From Pocillopora verrucosa (Eukaryota; Cnidaria; Anthozoa; Scleractinia; Pocilloporidae), in contig NC_089312.1 of assembly GCF_036669915.1 (NCBI RefSeq), positions 14,237,289 through 14,301,288 of the forward strand: 64,000 nucleotides of DNA. The letters run 5' to 3'. A model generated the notes under the pieces. It was not told the DNA's origin. It was given only the letters and a program-made list of their open reading frames with translations, and did not search any database. Position numbers and translations under genes: made by a program. Position 1 is the stretch's first letter, and every line of letters begins with the position of its first letter. Shown here in pieces: positions 55,801 to 64,000 of the stretch.

Positions 55801-58800
55801 CATTGATACTTGTTGTGTTGAAAAAACAGTTTTTTTCTTTTTTCTCAGATCCAACAGCTTCACCTACAAATGTTTTAGGAGGTACAGTTCATTGATATAT
55901 TATATAACTTAATTACTTCTAGTTATTATAAAGCAAGGTAGTCTTTAGGTAGATCAGAGCGTTCTGATCGGTTCTTTCTTGGTCGGTATTTTGCCATACG
56001 GACCGTTTCCACGGAAACGGTCATACACCGTGTATTTTTGGTTTTGATAAGCAAGCAAATTCTAGAAAAAATTTAACTTAATAACCTCGCTTGCTCGAGC
56101 CACAATGTGTAATATTGGCCCTCAGTCGTTTTTTTTTAAGGACCTCGCTGCAATTGGTCCATACTGCCAAGACCTGGGCTGAATATTTCCCAGTGCGGCC
56201 CTTTCGCTCGGTTAGTAAGAAGTTTTTATCTTAGGTTACAAATGCCTTAATTGTGTAGCTCCTTACTTTTGAAGTAGATCTTCAAGAAATAATAAAAGAG
56301 TAGTGTCGCTGGCATGCGTCCTAGGCTGCCAAGGCGATAAAAATGCGGGGTTTGTAGTCATATTCTTAGTGCATTTGAAGACTGTTACCTGAAAGTTAGG
56401 CTACTATTTAAAATCTTAAATCATGTTCAGTTTCTTGATTTCAAAAACGTTTTGAAACGGCGCCGGGAGGATGAAAATATTGTGGGTTATGAGGCAAACT
56501 TCTCCTGCTGAATGGAGGAAATTTTCATGACCACTCGACGATCATTTCCTGGAAAGTAGATTGTAATACATCTAATCAATTCATGTTATGGAGGTTAGGT
56601 TAATCTTAAGCTGTTCAACATAAAACCACTAGAATAAAATACTCTTATGGCAATAATCCAAATTTCGCTGTTTCTTTTGAGCCTGCCTTAATTCAAGGCT
56701 GAATGTAAGCGATGTATCACAGTGGTTACTCTCAAGTTGTAAATATTTATTTAAGTTACTAATATTTACTAAAGTAAGTAATATTTATGAAAGAAACTCC
56801 CACGTCGCTTCGCTGTATTTTTTAGGTTCTAATCCTGAGATATTAAAAAAAACAGGATTAACAGGATACGAGATAGAGGACGAAAACTGAAAAAGGAAAA
56901 TCCATTTCAAACAAACTAGCTGTTCCTGTTTTTAGAAACTTGGATATAACAAGCTCTGCTTATAATAAGTGTTGGCCTTAATTACTTTTCCAAAACTTTC
57001 AGCTCCTTTCGGTTGCGAAAGCTTTAAAAACAAAACCTTGCCGGGAGAGCAAGACAACGAAATTAGTTACGTTCCTACTACTTTAGTCCCTGGACGTTTC
57101 CAAACAACCAAATATTGTTGAAGTTACAGGAAACTATTAGTTGGTTAATCATAACCATTACAATTTCCTCAAATGTGATTAGTGCATTAACGCTTTATTT
57201 TTCACTAACTATTTTGTAGAGTTGTAATCGGACAGTGTAACATGACAGTTGGCTGTAATCGGACACCTGTTATCTGACAGTTGAAGAAGCCAATCGTACT
57301 TAGTCCACTAAGCTAAATAAATCAACTTATAACAGAAATTGGGACTCCACTTGATCCTATCACCACTATGAACTGCTATAATTTTCTACGAAATGTATGC
57401 GACGCGTTCCCATTTTTGGGTGAATAACTACAATACATACAGACTAAGGTCGTTCTCTATCATCTTAAAATGTTACTGTTTCCGTGGATATCACCTATAT
57501 TCTTAATAGCTGGACCAACATTAGGGAATTTAGGCAATGGGTTCGATTGAAAACCTATACTGCAAAACTAAAAGTGGAGAATCGAGACATAAAGCGAATA
57601 GCTAAGAGAGCAGAGTTCGAGGTACAGTCATTTCCTCCAACTTGTACTAAGAAAACACCAGCTCATGTCGTCAAAACCATGTGCCCAGTGTTACCTTTTT
57701 TATCTTCTAGTTCCTCCTGACTTCTATTGCTTATAAAGTCTTTGATGATTAGAAATGATAACCTTGAAACGTATCTCGTTCCTCAGATGAGAAGACTCGC
57801 GATGCTCTTGTCCCCGGAATCGTCTCGGCAGGCGTGCTAATTACCGTAGCTGCTTTGTCTTTTATCTGCTGGCGCCGTCGATCTCGAACCAAGGAGCCCG
57901 TGAATGGTCCAATTTCAGTGTCAGGTGAGGCTAACTTGGAAGAGAGGTCGGCAGTTTTTTTAGAGGTTTAAAGATCCTTTTTAATTCTTAGTTTGTGTAG
58001 GCTATGTACTGAAAGCCGAAAGCTCGGGTGTTTGAGGCAGAGAACATTCTTTGGTCACATTATGAATTTTAACCTTGCAAACCTTTATTTTTAATATTGA
58101 TAAGGTGATTCCTCAATTTTGAACTCTGCATCTTGTATTGGACATAAAAATCACGTAATCAGGCAAGTAAGCGCGTGCATATTCCGAGAACACGGTCGGT
58201 ATTGTTTTTCAATAAGGGGACTGGGTAATGAGATAGGATGGTCTTTAGCTCCTGAACAAGCATGGTGAACTATATTTTTAATTGCATAATTATTGTGTAT
58301 AAATTTTCCCCTTTAAATTGGGCAAATTAACAAACATTCATCGAATTGGAAAAAAAGATATTGCTAAAATCTTGCACAGTCTGTTACTCGATGATGCAAA
58401 TTATGACTGATAAACGACTCGAGGAACGTTTTGAATTGACGTCGTTTAAAATTCCGTGATAGTTTCAAAAGTTACATATCAAATTGTTTCATACGCTCAA
58501 GACTTTCAACCTATCGAGTTTTCAGTTTTAAAATGTTACTTTAATCACCCCTGCTTCCAGCTGCAGCAAAATGTGCCGCGAATCGATGAAATGACGCGCA
58601 TGATTAGTGCCAGAACAGGCATAGGTGGGGTAAGTTTGGCCCATCATATCTCTTAAACGAGCACGGTGACCTACCTTTTAAATTGTACTTTTCGAAACAA
58701 ACATTGGTAGGGAACATTTGAGGAATGTTAAAAAAAGAATTGTTCGATAACTTGATTTTTTTCTGAGGAATCACCTCAACGGGTTTTGAGGCAAAATCTG

Positions 58801-59315
58801 ACTCCAATAAATTTTATACCATAGAACTCTCAGCCAACAACATGTACTTATTTTTGCTTTCAGAACTTGAATTTGAATACGACGCGTTCGTTATTTTCAG
58901 CTCCCAAGACTCGGATTGGGTGACTAAAACTCTAATTCTAACTTTGGAAGAAAAGCACGGTCTTAAATGCTGTGTACACTACAGAGATTTCGTTGCCGGA
59001 GTACCTTTTCGTGAAAATATGGTCAACAGTGTTTACAAGTCAAGAAAAACAATAGCTGTCGTGTCTAATAACTTTTTCAATAGCAATTATTGCAGTTTTG
59101 AGATGGATTACGCCCTTCACCGACTCATGGAAAGGAGAGATAACAGTTTAGTCGCCATCAAACTTGATGATGTTGACAGAGGAAAACTCCCAAAGGAGCT
59201 GCGAGAAAGGAGCTTCATAGATCTTTCAAAGAATATTGAAAAGGAACACTGGGAAAGAAAATTGGTTAAATGTTTAACGATTCCTAGCGATTTGTCACAG
59301 GAACAGATTATGTAA
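49740..59315 (+). CDS. Ig-LDLa-LDLa-Ig-TM-TIR receptor (IL-1R/TLR-like), seven exons
   Basis: Exons 49740-49827, 51134-51436, 54597-54836, 55033-55305, 55849-55881, 57787-57924 and 58864-59315 join into 508 residues. Every intron is phase 1. Order: signal peptide (1-29); Ig domain (about 38-129; Cys57, Trp72, DAGFYTC with Cys112); two LDL-receptor class A repeats (135-169 and 177-210), each with six Cys and an acidic SDE end; a second Ig-like domain (211-301); a short Thr/Pro linker; a transmembrane helix (319-341) with a basic stop; and a cytoplasmic TIR domain (359-508) with YDAFVIF (box 1) and RDFVAG (box 2). TIR domains relay signals by assembling with MyD88-type adaptors. Cnidarian Ig-TIR (IL-1R-like) receptors are known, but I know of none with LDLa repeats between the Ig domains. 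Most exons lack a start codon and are invisible to a simple ORF scan. Missed extra exons remain possible in the 3-kb intron. Confidence 0.82.
51134..51436 (+). CDS. Receptor exon 2: first Ig domain
   Basis: Acceptor TCCGATTTCAG at 51133, donor GTATGT at 51437. Encodes ERLPCWIKI, YYWLKDNQTLSGG and KKEDAGFYTCVVV, a complete I-set-like Ig domain. The WLKDNQ and EDAGxYTC wording recalls FGF-receptor Ig domains. N-glycosylation sequons NQT and NHT are present. An extra Cys118 follows the F-strand Cys. Confidence 0.88.
51683..51745. repeat. Tandem duplication of ~31 bp in receptor intron 2
   Basis: GTAAATCAGTTTTTCCAA occurs at both starts, followed by A/G-rich AAGAAATTTTT and GAAGAATTTTT. Confidence 0.75.
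51900..52865. mobile_element. Non-autonomous inverted-repeat element in receptor intron 2
   Basis: Left end GCACGAGTTCGAGCCCGAGT then CAAGTTTGAGTC; right end GACTCGAACTTGACTTGGGC then TCGAAGTTGACTCGTG. Including ATCGGTTTAT versus AACGGTTTAA outside, the inverted pair is about 45 bp. The ~0.9 kb interior has no coding capacity. Confidence 0.6.
54597..54836 (+). CDS. Receptor exon 3: two LDL-receptor class A repeats
   Basis: Acceptor TTCTTTTAG at 54596, donor GTGAGT at 54837. Repeat 1 has CADKSCISLFWKCDGRHDC and SDENGC; repeat 2 has CDGDCIQGHLQCDGKNDC and SDERGC. Both keep the six cysteines and the acidic calcium-binding residues, so they should fold. Both repeats sit on a single exon. Confidence 0.92.
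54909..55022 (+). repeat. Direct repeat, copy 1, upstream of the Ig2 exon
   Basis: GAACGAAAAAGAAAATACTG, then AAGGAAAAATCTATCGATAA, then GACATTGAATATTTAAATTT. Copy 2 is downstream of the same exon. Confidence 0.85.
55033..55305 (+). CDS. Receptor exon 4: second, atypical Ig domain
   Basis: Acceptor TTATGCTGCAG at 55032, donor GTAAGA at 55306. B-strand Cys236 and core Trp246 are present (VKLICNV, YIWYTDE). The F strand reads DSGTFVYLAS, so the canonical second Cys is Tyr283. Cys294, one strand later, might pair instead. The exon is framed by two copies of the same intronic repeat. Confidence 0.85.
55391..55503 (+). repeat. Direct repeat, copy 2, downstream of the Ig2 exon
   Basis: AGAAAAAGAAAGAAAATACT, then GAGGAAAAATCTATCGATGA, then CACTGAATATTTTCGAAAAC. 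About 80-85% identical to copy 1 in the same orientation, 480 bases apart. Confidence 0.85.
55849..55881 (+). CDS. Receptor exon 5: short linker
   Basis: 33 nt in phase 1-1, encoding PTASPTNVLGG. Acceptor TTTTTTCTCAG at 55848, donor GTACAG at 55882. It is supported only by splice motifs and phase. Its omission would not shift the frame. Confidence 0.55.
55935..56230. repeat. Interspersed repeat with central hairpin in receptor intron 5
   Basis: A perfect 9-bp-arm hairpin ACCGTTTCC-AC-GGAAACGGT lies near 56004-56023. It is bordered by GATCGGTTCTTTCTTGGTCG and, further right, GGCCCTTTCGCTCGGTTAG. The layout suggests a decayed inverted-repeat element. Confidence 0.45.
57787..57924 (+). CDS. Receptor exon 6: transmembrane segment
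   Basis: Acceptor CGTTCCTCAG at 57786, donor GTGAGG at 57925. Encodes ALVPGIVSAGVLITVAALSF then ICW and the basic stop-transfer RRRSR. Confidence 0.85.
58864..59315 (+). CDS. Receptor exon 7: TIR domain and stop
   Basis: Acceptor TTTTGCTTTCAG at 58863. Box 1 EYDAFVIFSS, the alphaA helix, CVHYRDFVAG (box 2/BB loop), VVSNNFFNSNYCSFEMDYAL, then LVAIKLDD and a C-terminal EHWERKLVKCL. The loop proline of TLRs (RDFIPG) is Ala403. Nothing indicates the catalytic-glutamate context of NADase TIRs, so a scaffold role is likely. Confidence 0.93.
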
Positions 59316-59795
59316 CAAGCTTTTGGATATTAAGTTTTAACTACTTTTGTATGTGCGGTAACTAACTCCAAACGTGGCGCTGTATAAGTATATAAATAAT
59401 ATTTATCACTTGCGCTGAATAACCAAATTTACTTTGTGCTTTCCCTTCAATTCCTTATGCTTTCAGGTGAGACATCGCTTGCCCACGCTGTAAGTGTTAT
59501 TAAGTAGTCTTGTAGCAAAACCGAAGAGATTCGTATTGAAACAGGAGAAGGCGACTGTAACTAATGTGTTTAGAGATCAGGAGGGCAATAGGTCTTTTTC
59601 ATCGGGTATCTACCTTTTTTAAGTGAATTCGAACTTTGTGGCCATATTATTGTAAAATCGTAAGATCTTGTGAGACCTTTGATGAAGTCATCATATTTAG
59701 CTTGTCATTATACATATCATACTTTGAGATTTGAAATTAATGGATTGGAGCTCTTTAAGATATACTGACTTCATGAATGAAAGTTAAAATGTAAC

Positions 59796-59801
59796 AATAA
59801 A
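59796..59801 (+). terminator. Candidate poly(A) signal of the receptor
   Basis: AATAAA 481 bases after the TIR stop codon; no closer canonical hexamer was seen. Confidence 0.4.
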
Positions 59802-60347
59802 AGTAAAATAACCCCAGATGATGTAAATATATTTTTCTATTCTCCTCAGTTGTTATCGTTGCCAGGCCGTGAAAGTTTTCGAAGAGATGTCGAGAGAGTA
59901 AAGATGTGACTGAGGCCTTATATTCAAGCTGTGAGTGGTCTATTATCTCGTAGTGCCAACACAATTTTCCTAGCATGAAAAATTATGTATAGACCAAAAT
60001 ATTTGCGCGTGACGAAGGAGAACACATACTAAAGGCGTGTCGTTTTTACGGAAATCATTCTCGGGTTTTATGGACCAGTCCCAAAAGGATCGATCGTGAC
60101 GCCTAGAGCTGAAGACACCGATTTTTTTCTGCGCAATCAGTACAAAAACAATTTACTAGAGATCGAACGCACTTTACTAATCTTTGATTATTACTAGTTA
60201 TAATACTATTTTGTACTTCATTCCTGAGCTACCAAATAATTTTGCTTTCCTTCGTGTGTTCCGGCCTATTTATTATTATTCAGGGACATTGTTAGTTACT
60301 TATAATTCCTGACATTGAAGTACACCAAGTTGCTAGTCAGAAAAATT

Positions 60348-60390
60348 ATGCAGTATGGATACGGGCTCATCAGATTTTGGAAAAATGTTT
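60348..60390 (+). repeat. Direct repeat, left copy, around the palindromic element
   Basis: CAGTATGGATACGGGCTCAT then CAGATTTTGGAAAAAT. The right copy is at 61199-61241 (CAATATGGATACGGGCTCGT). Confidence 0.75.
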
Positions 60391-60764
60391 ATTACGCAGT
60401 TCGCAGGACCACACAAGCGCAAGACTCAACAAATTATTTACAGGTATTCCAAAGAAAATCCACAAATGTTCCAGTAAGCAAGCCGAGTAAACATCCAGTT
60501 GGGCAATAAGGCAGGTTTTCTACGAACAAAAATTACACCTTTAGCAAGCGAAATTACAATACATACGAAATACGACAGAACTTACCAACTATTTCTAGTT
60601 TAGAGTAACCATAACTCAACAATTTTGGTTAGCAAATTATGTTAGTACAAACACGGCAACTAGTTCTTTTTCGACAAAGCTCATGGCCGATGTCCCGGAT
60701 GTTGACGTCAAAATGCAGGCACGCAATGGGAGCTACAACATTTTCACGCTCGATTTAACAAATA

Positions 60765-61055
60765 GAGTCTGTTTTGCTGTACGTCTGTATAGTAATAGAT
60801 CACAGCTCAAAATGCGGCAAGAACAAAAAAGTGGCACACAAGGCGCCGCCGAGTGCGTCACTGATGTTATCATCAAAAATTGACGTCTTCTGTGATCTGT
60901 TACTGTGCAGACCCACGGCAACATGGAACCATTTCTTTTACATGATAGCATTAAAAGCAATATGTTGTTGATGATAACGTCTGAGAATCTTTCCCCAAAT
61001 AGATCATCGCTAAGGACCAATCAAAATGCGTGTATGATTCAGATCATCACATAAA
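60765..61055 (+). repeat. Palindromic element of the GTAATAGATCACAG family, most complete copy
   Basis: Left arm GTCTGTATAGTAATAGATCA with CAGCTCAAAATGCGGCAAGA. Right arm ATTGACGTCTTCTGTGATCT then GTTACTGTGCAGACCCACGG and CAACATGGAAC. Then a second module, AAATAGATCATCGCTAAGGA and CCAATCAAAATGCGTGTATG, follows. Confidence 0.75.
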
Positions 61056-61198
61056 TTGCTCTATTTTATGCCAGCGGAACCTGTATTAAGCGGTCAACAT
61101 GTATTAAGGGGCGGTAACCATTCCTTGTGGGTGACTACTTGACGCATAATTTTGTGTAGACATCACAACCTCTTTATCAATACCTTAAAACTTGTGCA

Positions 61199-61241
61199 AT
61201 ATGGATACGGGCTCGTCAGATTTTGGAAAAATATTTTCATG
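61199..61241 (+). repeat. Direct repeat, right copy, around the palindromic element
   Basis: Matches 60348-60390 over about 40 bases with three or four differences. Confidence 0.75.
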
Positions 61242-63265
61242 ATCGATACCGCTCTTACTTTAGCCAGCAATACTTGGAGTGTGAAGCTTAGTGAAGGTCT
61301 TCTGTGAAAATCTATGAGGTCCATGTTGAGTCCTTTGGCGAGTGTAAAGAGCCGCGACAGAGTATATACGGCTAAGGAAGCGTGCAAAGCAAAGTTGAGA
61401 TAGTTCTTCCGCAATATCCTTTTTCTTCCTTAGTCATGATGACATTTCAGTAATACAGTTAGAAGGCTTTTGTTTTCAATATCTATGGAAACCAAGGATT
61501 TTGCCCGTGTCTCGTTCTTAGCTATAATTAGCTTATTGATACTGATAGTATAATGGGCTTTGGGAATTAAGGAAAATTTCGCTCACTGCTGGCCAATCGC
61601 AGCACACATTAGATCTTGTCAAGTGCTTCTCTTTATTGACGGAAGTTTGTGTCTCACCCTCTAGATCACATGTTTTGTTTTATTTTTTTCACTCAGGATT
61701 CTGAGAAATGTGATATCGTCTTACTAAGTTGGCTGTCCTTGTTTCTATAATCGGAGACTTGTTTTCTTATGCCGGAGTTTTCATTTGTAGTTGGTTACGT
61801 GTTTGAATTTTAACCCCCAGGGTTATACTGAGTAACCACTTGAAATCAGTCTGGTTTTACATCACGATCTTAATCATAACCTTCACTAGTTAGTGCAGGA
61901 AGTTTGCTCGTGCTGTTCAAAAAGGTCTGAGAAAACCTGTCGGCACCAAAAGGAAGACTCAGCTGCAAAACCTACGAGTCCGCTGGTAGAAGTCTGAAGT
62001 AGAAGTAGAATAAATTTTCTTGTCATTCCTTCCTAGTATTTATCTGCCGACATAACATGTGATCAGACAGAATGACTTCGCTTTAAGGGATGGGTTGAAA
62101 CAAAACACCATTGGATCAGTTTGGATAGGTCAACCGGTACATGAAATTATAAACGTTGCACGACATTGATTAGAAACCGAAACATTCCGAGATATTTTAG
62201 ACAAGACAACCTAAACTGTAACTGATATTGGTTTTCTGGTATAATTACCCGCCACTTGGAGTGTTGGAAAAATACCCTTAAAACCCCCTAAATAATCAAA
62301 GGCAGACGAAACTGCACTATGCGAAAATAAAGTTTTTGGCCACGGAATGAACAACTTCACATCATAAAGAAACAAAAAAACAATTTACTTTAACTCCTCA
62401 ACGGTGAATTGACGTAGTTTTAACTAAAATGACAAACAATAACAAAAGTTACACAATATGTGATATAAGGAAATAACAAACAACACGACGGAAAGAGGAC
62501 TCTTAAACACTAACTTTGTTAAGGCCGCACAAGAGACCAATATCAATACTGCAAAATACAAAGGCCAAAAAGGGAAGTTATCGAACAGCTGCACTTTGTG
62601 CGATAGGAGAGAAGAAAGGCATATTGTTGATATATATATATATAAACGTTGGCTGGTTACCGGGTGAAAAGACTTAAATAATAAACTCTGAACACGTGAA
62701 AAATCCAACACGAATAAATGTTGCACTTGGAACTTACAGCAGATATCACCTTTAAAAATATTTAAAATTTAACAAAAAAAATTTAGAAAAAGACAGGGAT
62801 AATCGTGCTTCTCTATAAAATGAGGTATATTACAAATCAGAAATAAGGTATTTTGATCTTTGTTACTGCTGACAATCAGCTTTTCTTTCACGGCACAAGT
62901 GTGGTTTTTACGTAATATGCTTGATAGATGTACGCTTTTGGATATGAGCCAGTTTGTTTTTCACAATGGCACATTATCATTTGCATTATGTTTGCTTGAG
63001 GTAAGATGATATTGTCGTCGATATAACCAGGGATTAGTCAGGGCTGGTATCAAAAACAGTTTTATTTTCGAACTTCTGGCAGAAGCGCAGAGTTTCTTGT
63101 TGTTCCTTTAGTATGCTCCTCTGGTAATGACCGGTAAGCAAACAGAATGTTTTATTTAGTATTTTAGAATTCGCGCCGACAATTGTTTAAGTTCCAATAT
63201 CTTCCATATAACTTAGGTTAAGTATTTGTTTTCTTTTCAGTCTGACTTGGACTCACTCAGACACC

Positions 63266-63341
63266 ATGATACTCAAAGCGTTGATAGTTTGTGTTCCGTT
63301 CGTTCTTGTTATTTGCGAAGCAAGGAATATCTCTGAATCAG
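63266..63341 (+). CDS. Signal-peptide exon of a second gene that runs off the window
   Basis: ATG at 63266 encodes MILKALIVCVPFVLVICEAR then NISES, a clear signal peptide with a glycosylation sequon, and stops in phase 1 at donor GTGAGC. A polypyrimidine acceptor (TTTTCTTTTCAG at 63240) precedes it, so a 5' UTR intron is likely. The start ILKALIVCV parallels ILKAVLLGV in receptor exon 1, with the same phase and strand. This suggests a related secreted or membrane protein, possibly a paralogue, whose remaining exons lie beyond base 64000. Confidence 0.6.
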
Positions 63342-64000
63342 GTGAGCGTGAACCTACTTCAAAACATTTTCACTCGCAATGCCACGTTCCGAAAATCTTT
63401 CCTGAGGGAAATTTTTAAGTTTAAGTCAATTAATGTTGGCACGTATGACGCAGCGACAAGAACGCTCCGCTCACTCAGATCGACTTCCACAACTGGATCG
63501 TATGTGAGTTGGATTCGCTTTTATTTTTCGTCGCTTTCACGAGGGTTTTTACCCCCTCGACAATAGTCTATCTTCCAATTGTCAATTCGATCGAGAGAAA
63601 GTAGACGAAGAATCACCTCAGGGATTTGTTTTTCTTCATAGTTAATCCAAATTAGTTTTAATTCTTATGCCTGAGGAAGAGGATAGTTCTAATTTTGTGA
63701 AAAGCCATAAAATGACATACTGGAAGCACCAAAATGTGTTTTATGGCCCTGAATAAGTAGGGCGTCAGAGAAACACTTAATCTGACTTGTGTGGCCAATT
63801 ATGACACTGAATACACTTTATCTGATTCGTGTAGCCAATCACAACACAGGATATATATATACTTCATCTAACTCGCGAAGCCAATCAGAACACAGGATAT
63901 GCTTTATCCAACACGTGTGGCTAATCGTTTTATTTTCATTTTCGTGGCGGGGAGAAAATTATGGAAGGTTGCTATTTATGGGCATTTCTTTTACAACAGC
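63342..64000. other. Right edge: first intron of the truncated gene
   Basis: No second exon recognised before the window ends. The sequence holds the CCAAT tandem repeat and otherwise nothing. Confidence 0.5.
63776..63927 (+). repeat. Short tandem repeat with CCAAT motifs
   Basis: About 3.6 copies of a 40-46 bp unit: CTTAATCTGACTTGTGTGGC, TTTATCTGATTCGTGTAGCC, TTCATCTAACTCGCGAAGCC and TTTATCCAACACGTGTGGC. Each is followed by CAAT(C/T)A or AATCG and ACAC(A/T)G. It lies in the first intron of the preceding gene. Confidence 0.8.

Larger units (their letters stand above)
59802..63240. other. Intergenic region after the receptor
   Basis: No gene recognised. It contains the palindromic GTAATAGATCACAG element (60765-61055), a direct repeat pair around that element (60348-60390 and 61199-61241), and a TATATATATATA run near 62628. 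A 100-codon minus-strand frame (62424-62726) has no support. Confidence 0.5.

Noticed and set aside
58864..59315. Idea that the TIR is a SARM/NADase type
   Set aside because: The context after a TM segment, with Ig ectodomain and TLR-like boxes, points to a receptor scaffold TIR; no catalytic-glutamate motif recognised.
62424..62726. 100-codon minus-strand frame rich in Leu/Phe
   Set aside because: Typical of AT-rich antisense sequence; no signal-peptide-plus-domain structure, and the opposite strand is also partly open.

Overview
The window is animal nuclear DNA, AT-rich, with GT-AG introns, small compact exons, CCAAT and ATGGCG-type promoters and a heavy load of short foldback and inverted-repeat elements and tRNA-derived SINEs. 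The gene content and the repeat families fit an anthozoan cnidarian, most likely a stony coral. The species cannot be named from the sequence alone.

Layout from left to right. Bases 1-2750 are gene-poor and hold one orphan coding-like segment. 2759-3331 (+) is a small class A bHLH transcription factor. 3.3-9.0 kb is repeat-bearing intergenic DNA. 9039-10073 (+) is an intronless class A GPCR. 10.8-20.4 kb (+) is a nine- or ten-exon gene for SLF2/FAM178, the factor that brings SMC5/6 to damaged chromatin. Converging on it is MAP9 (28592 down to about 22.9 kb, -), a microtubule-associated coiled-coil protein. RCCD1 (28990-40486, +), an RCC1-repeat protein, is divergent from MAP9 and shares a promoter of about 400 bp with it. 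Its third intron (6.3 kb) holds nested transposons: a PIF/Harbinger element sits between two mirror-image arrays of ~60-bp palindromic units. 42205-43383 (-) is a lysine-rich protein with a possible stathmin-like C-terminus. After a 6-kb gene desert comes the most interesting locus, 49740-59315 (+): seven phase-1 exons that join into a 508-residue receptor with the order signal peptide, Ig, LDLa, LDLa, Ig, TM, TIR. A second signal-peptide exon of the same phase at 63266 suggests that another such gene begins at the right edge.

Together SLF2, MAP9 and RCCD1 look like a cluster of housekeeping genome-maintenance and cell-division genes. The Ig/LDLa/TIR receptor and the following signal-peptide exon look like the start of an innate-immunity receptor locus. 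Nearly every intron and intergenic stretch carries recognisable mobile-element copies. The most unexpected signals are the receptor architecture, a mirror-image coding fragment of SLF2 exon 2 beside the GPCR gene, and the palindromic-array transposon in RCCD1. All exon boundaries below were read by eye from splice motifs and reading-frame phase; no search was run.
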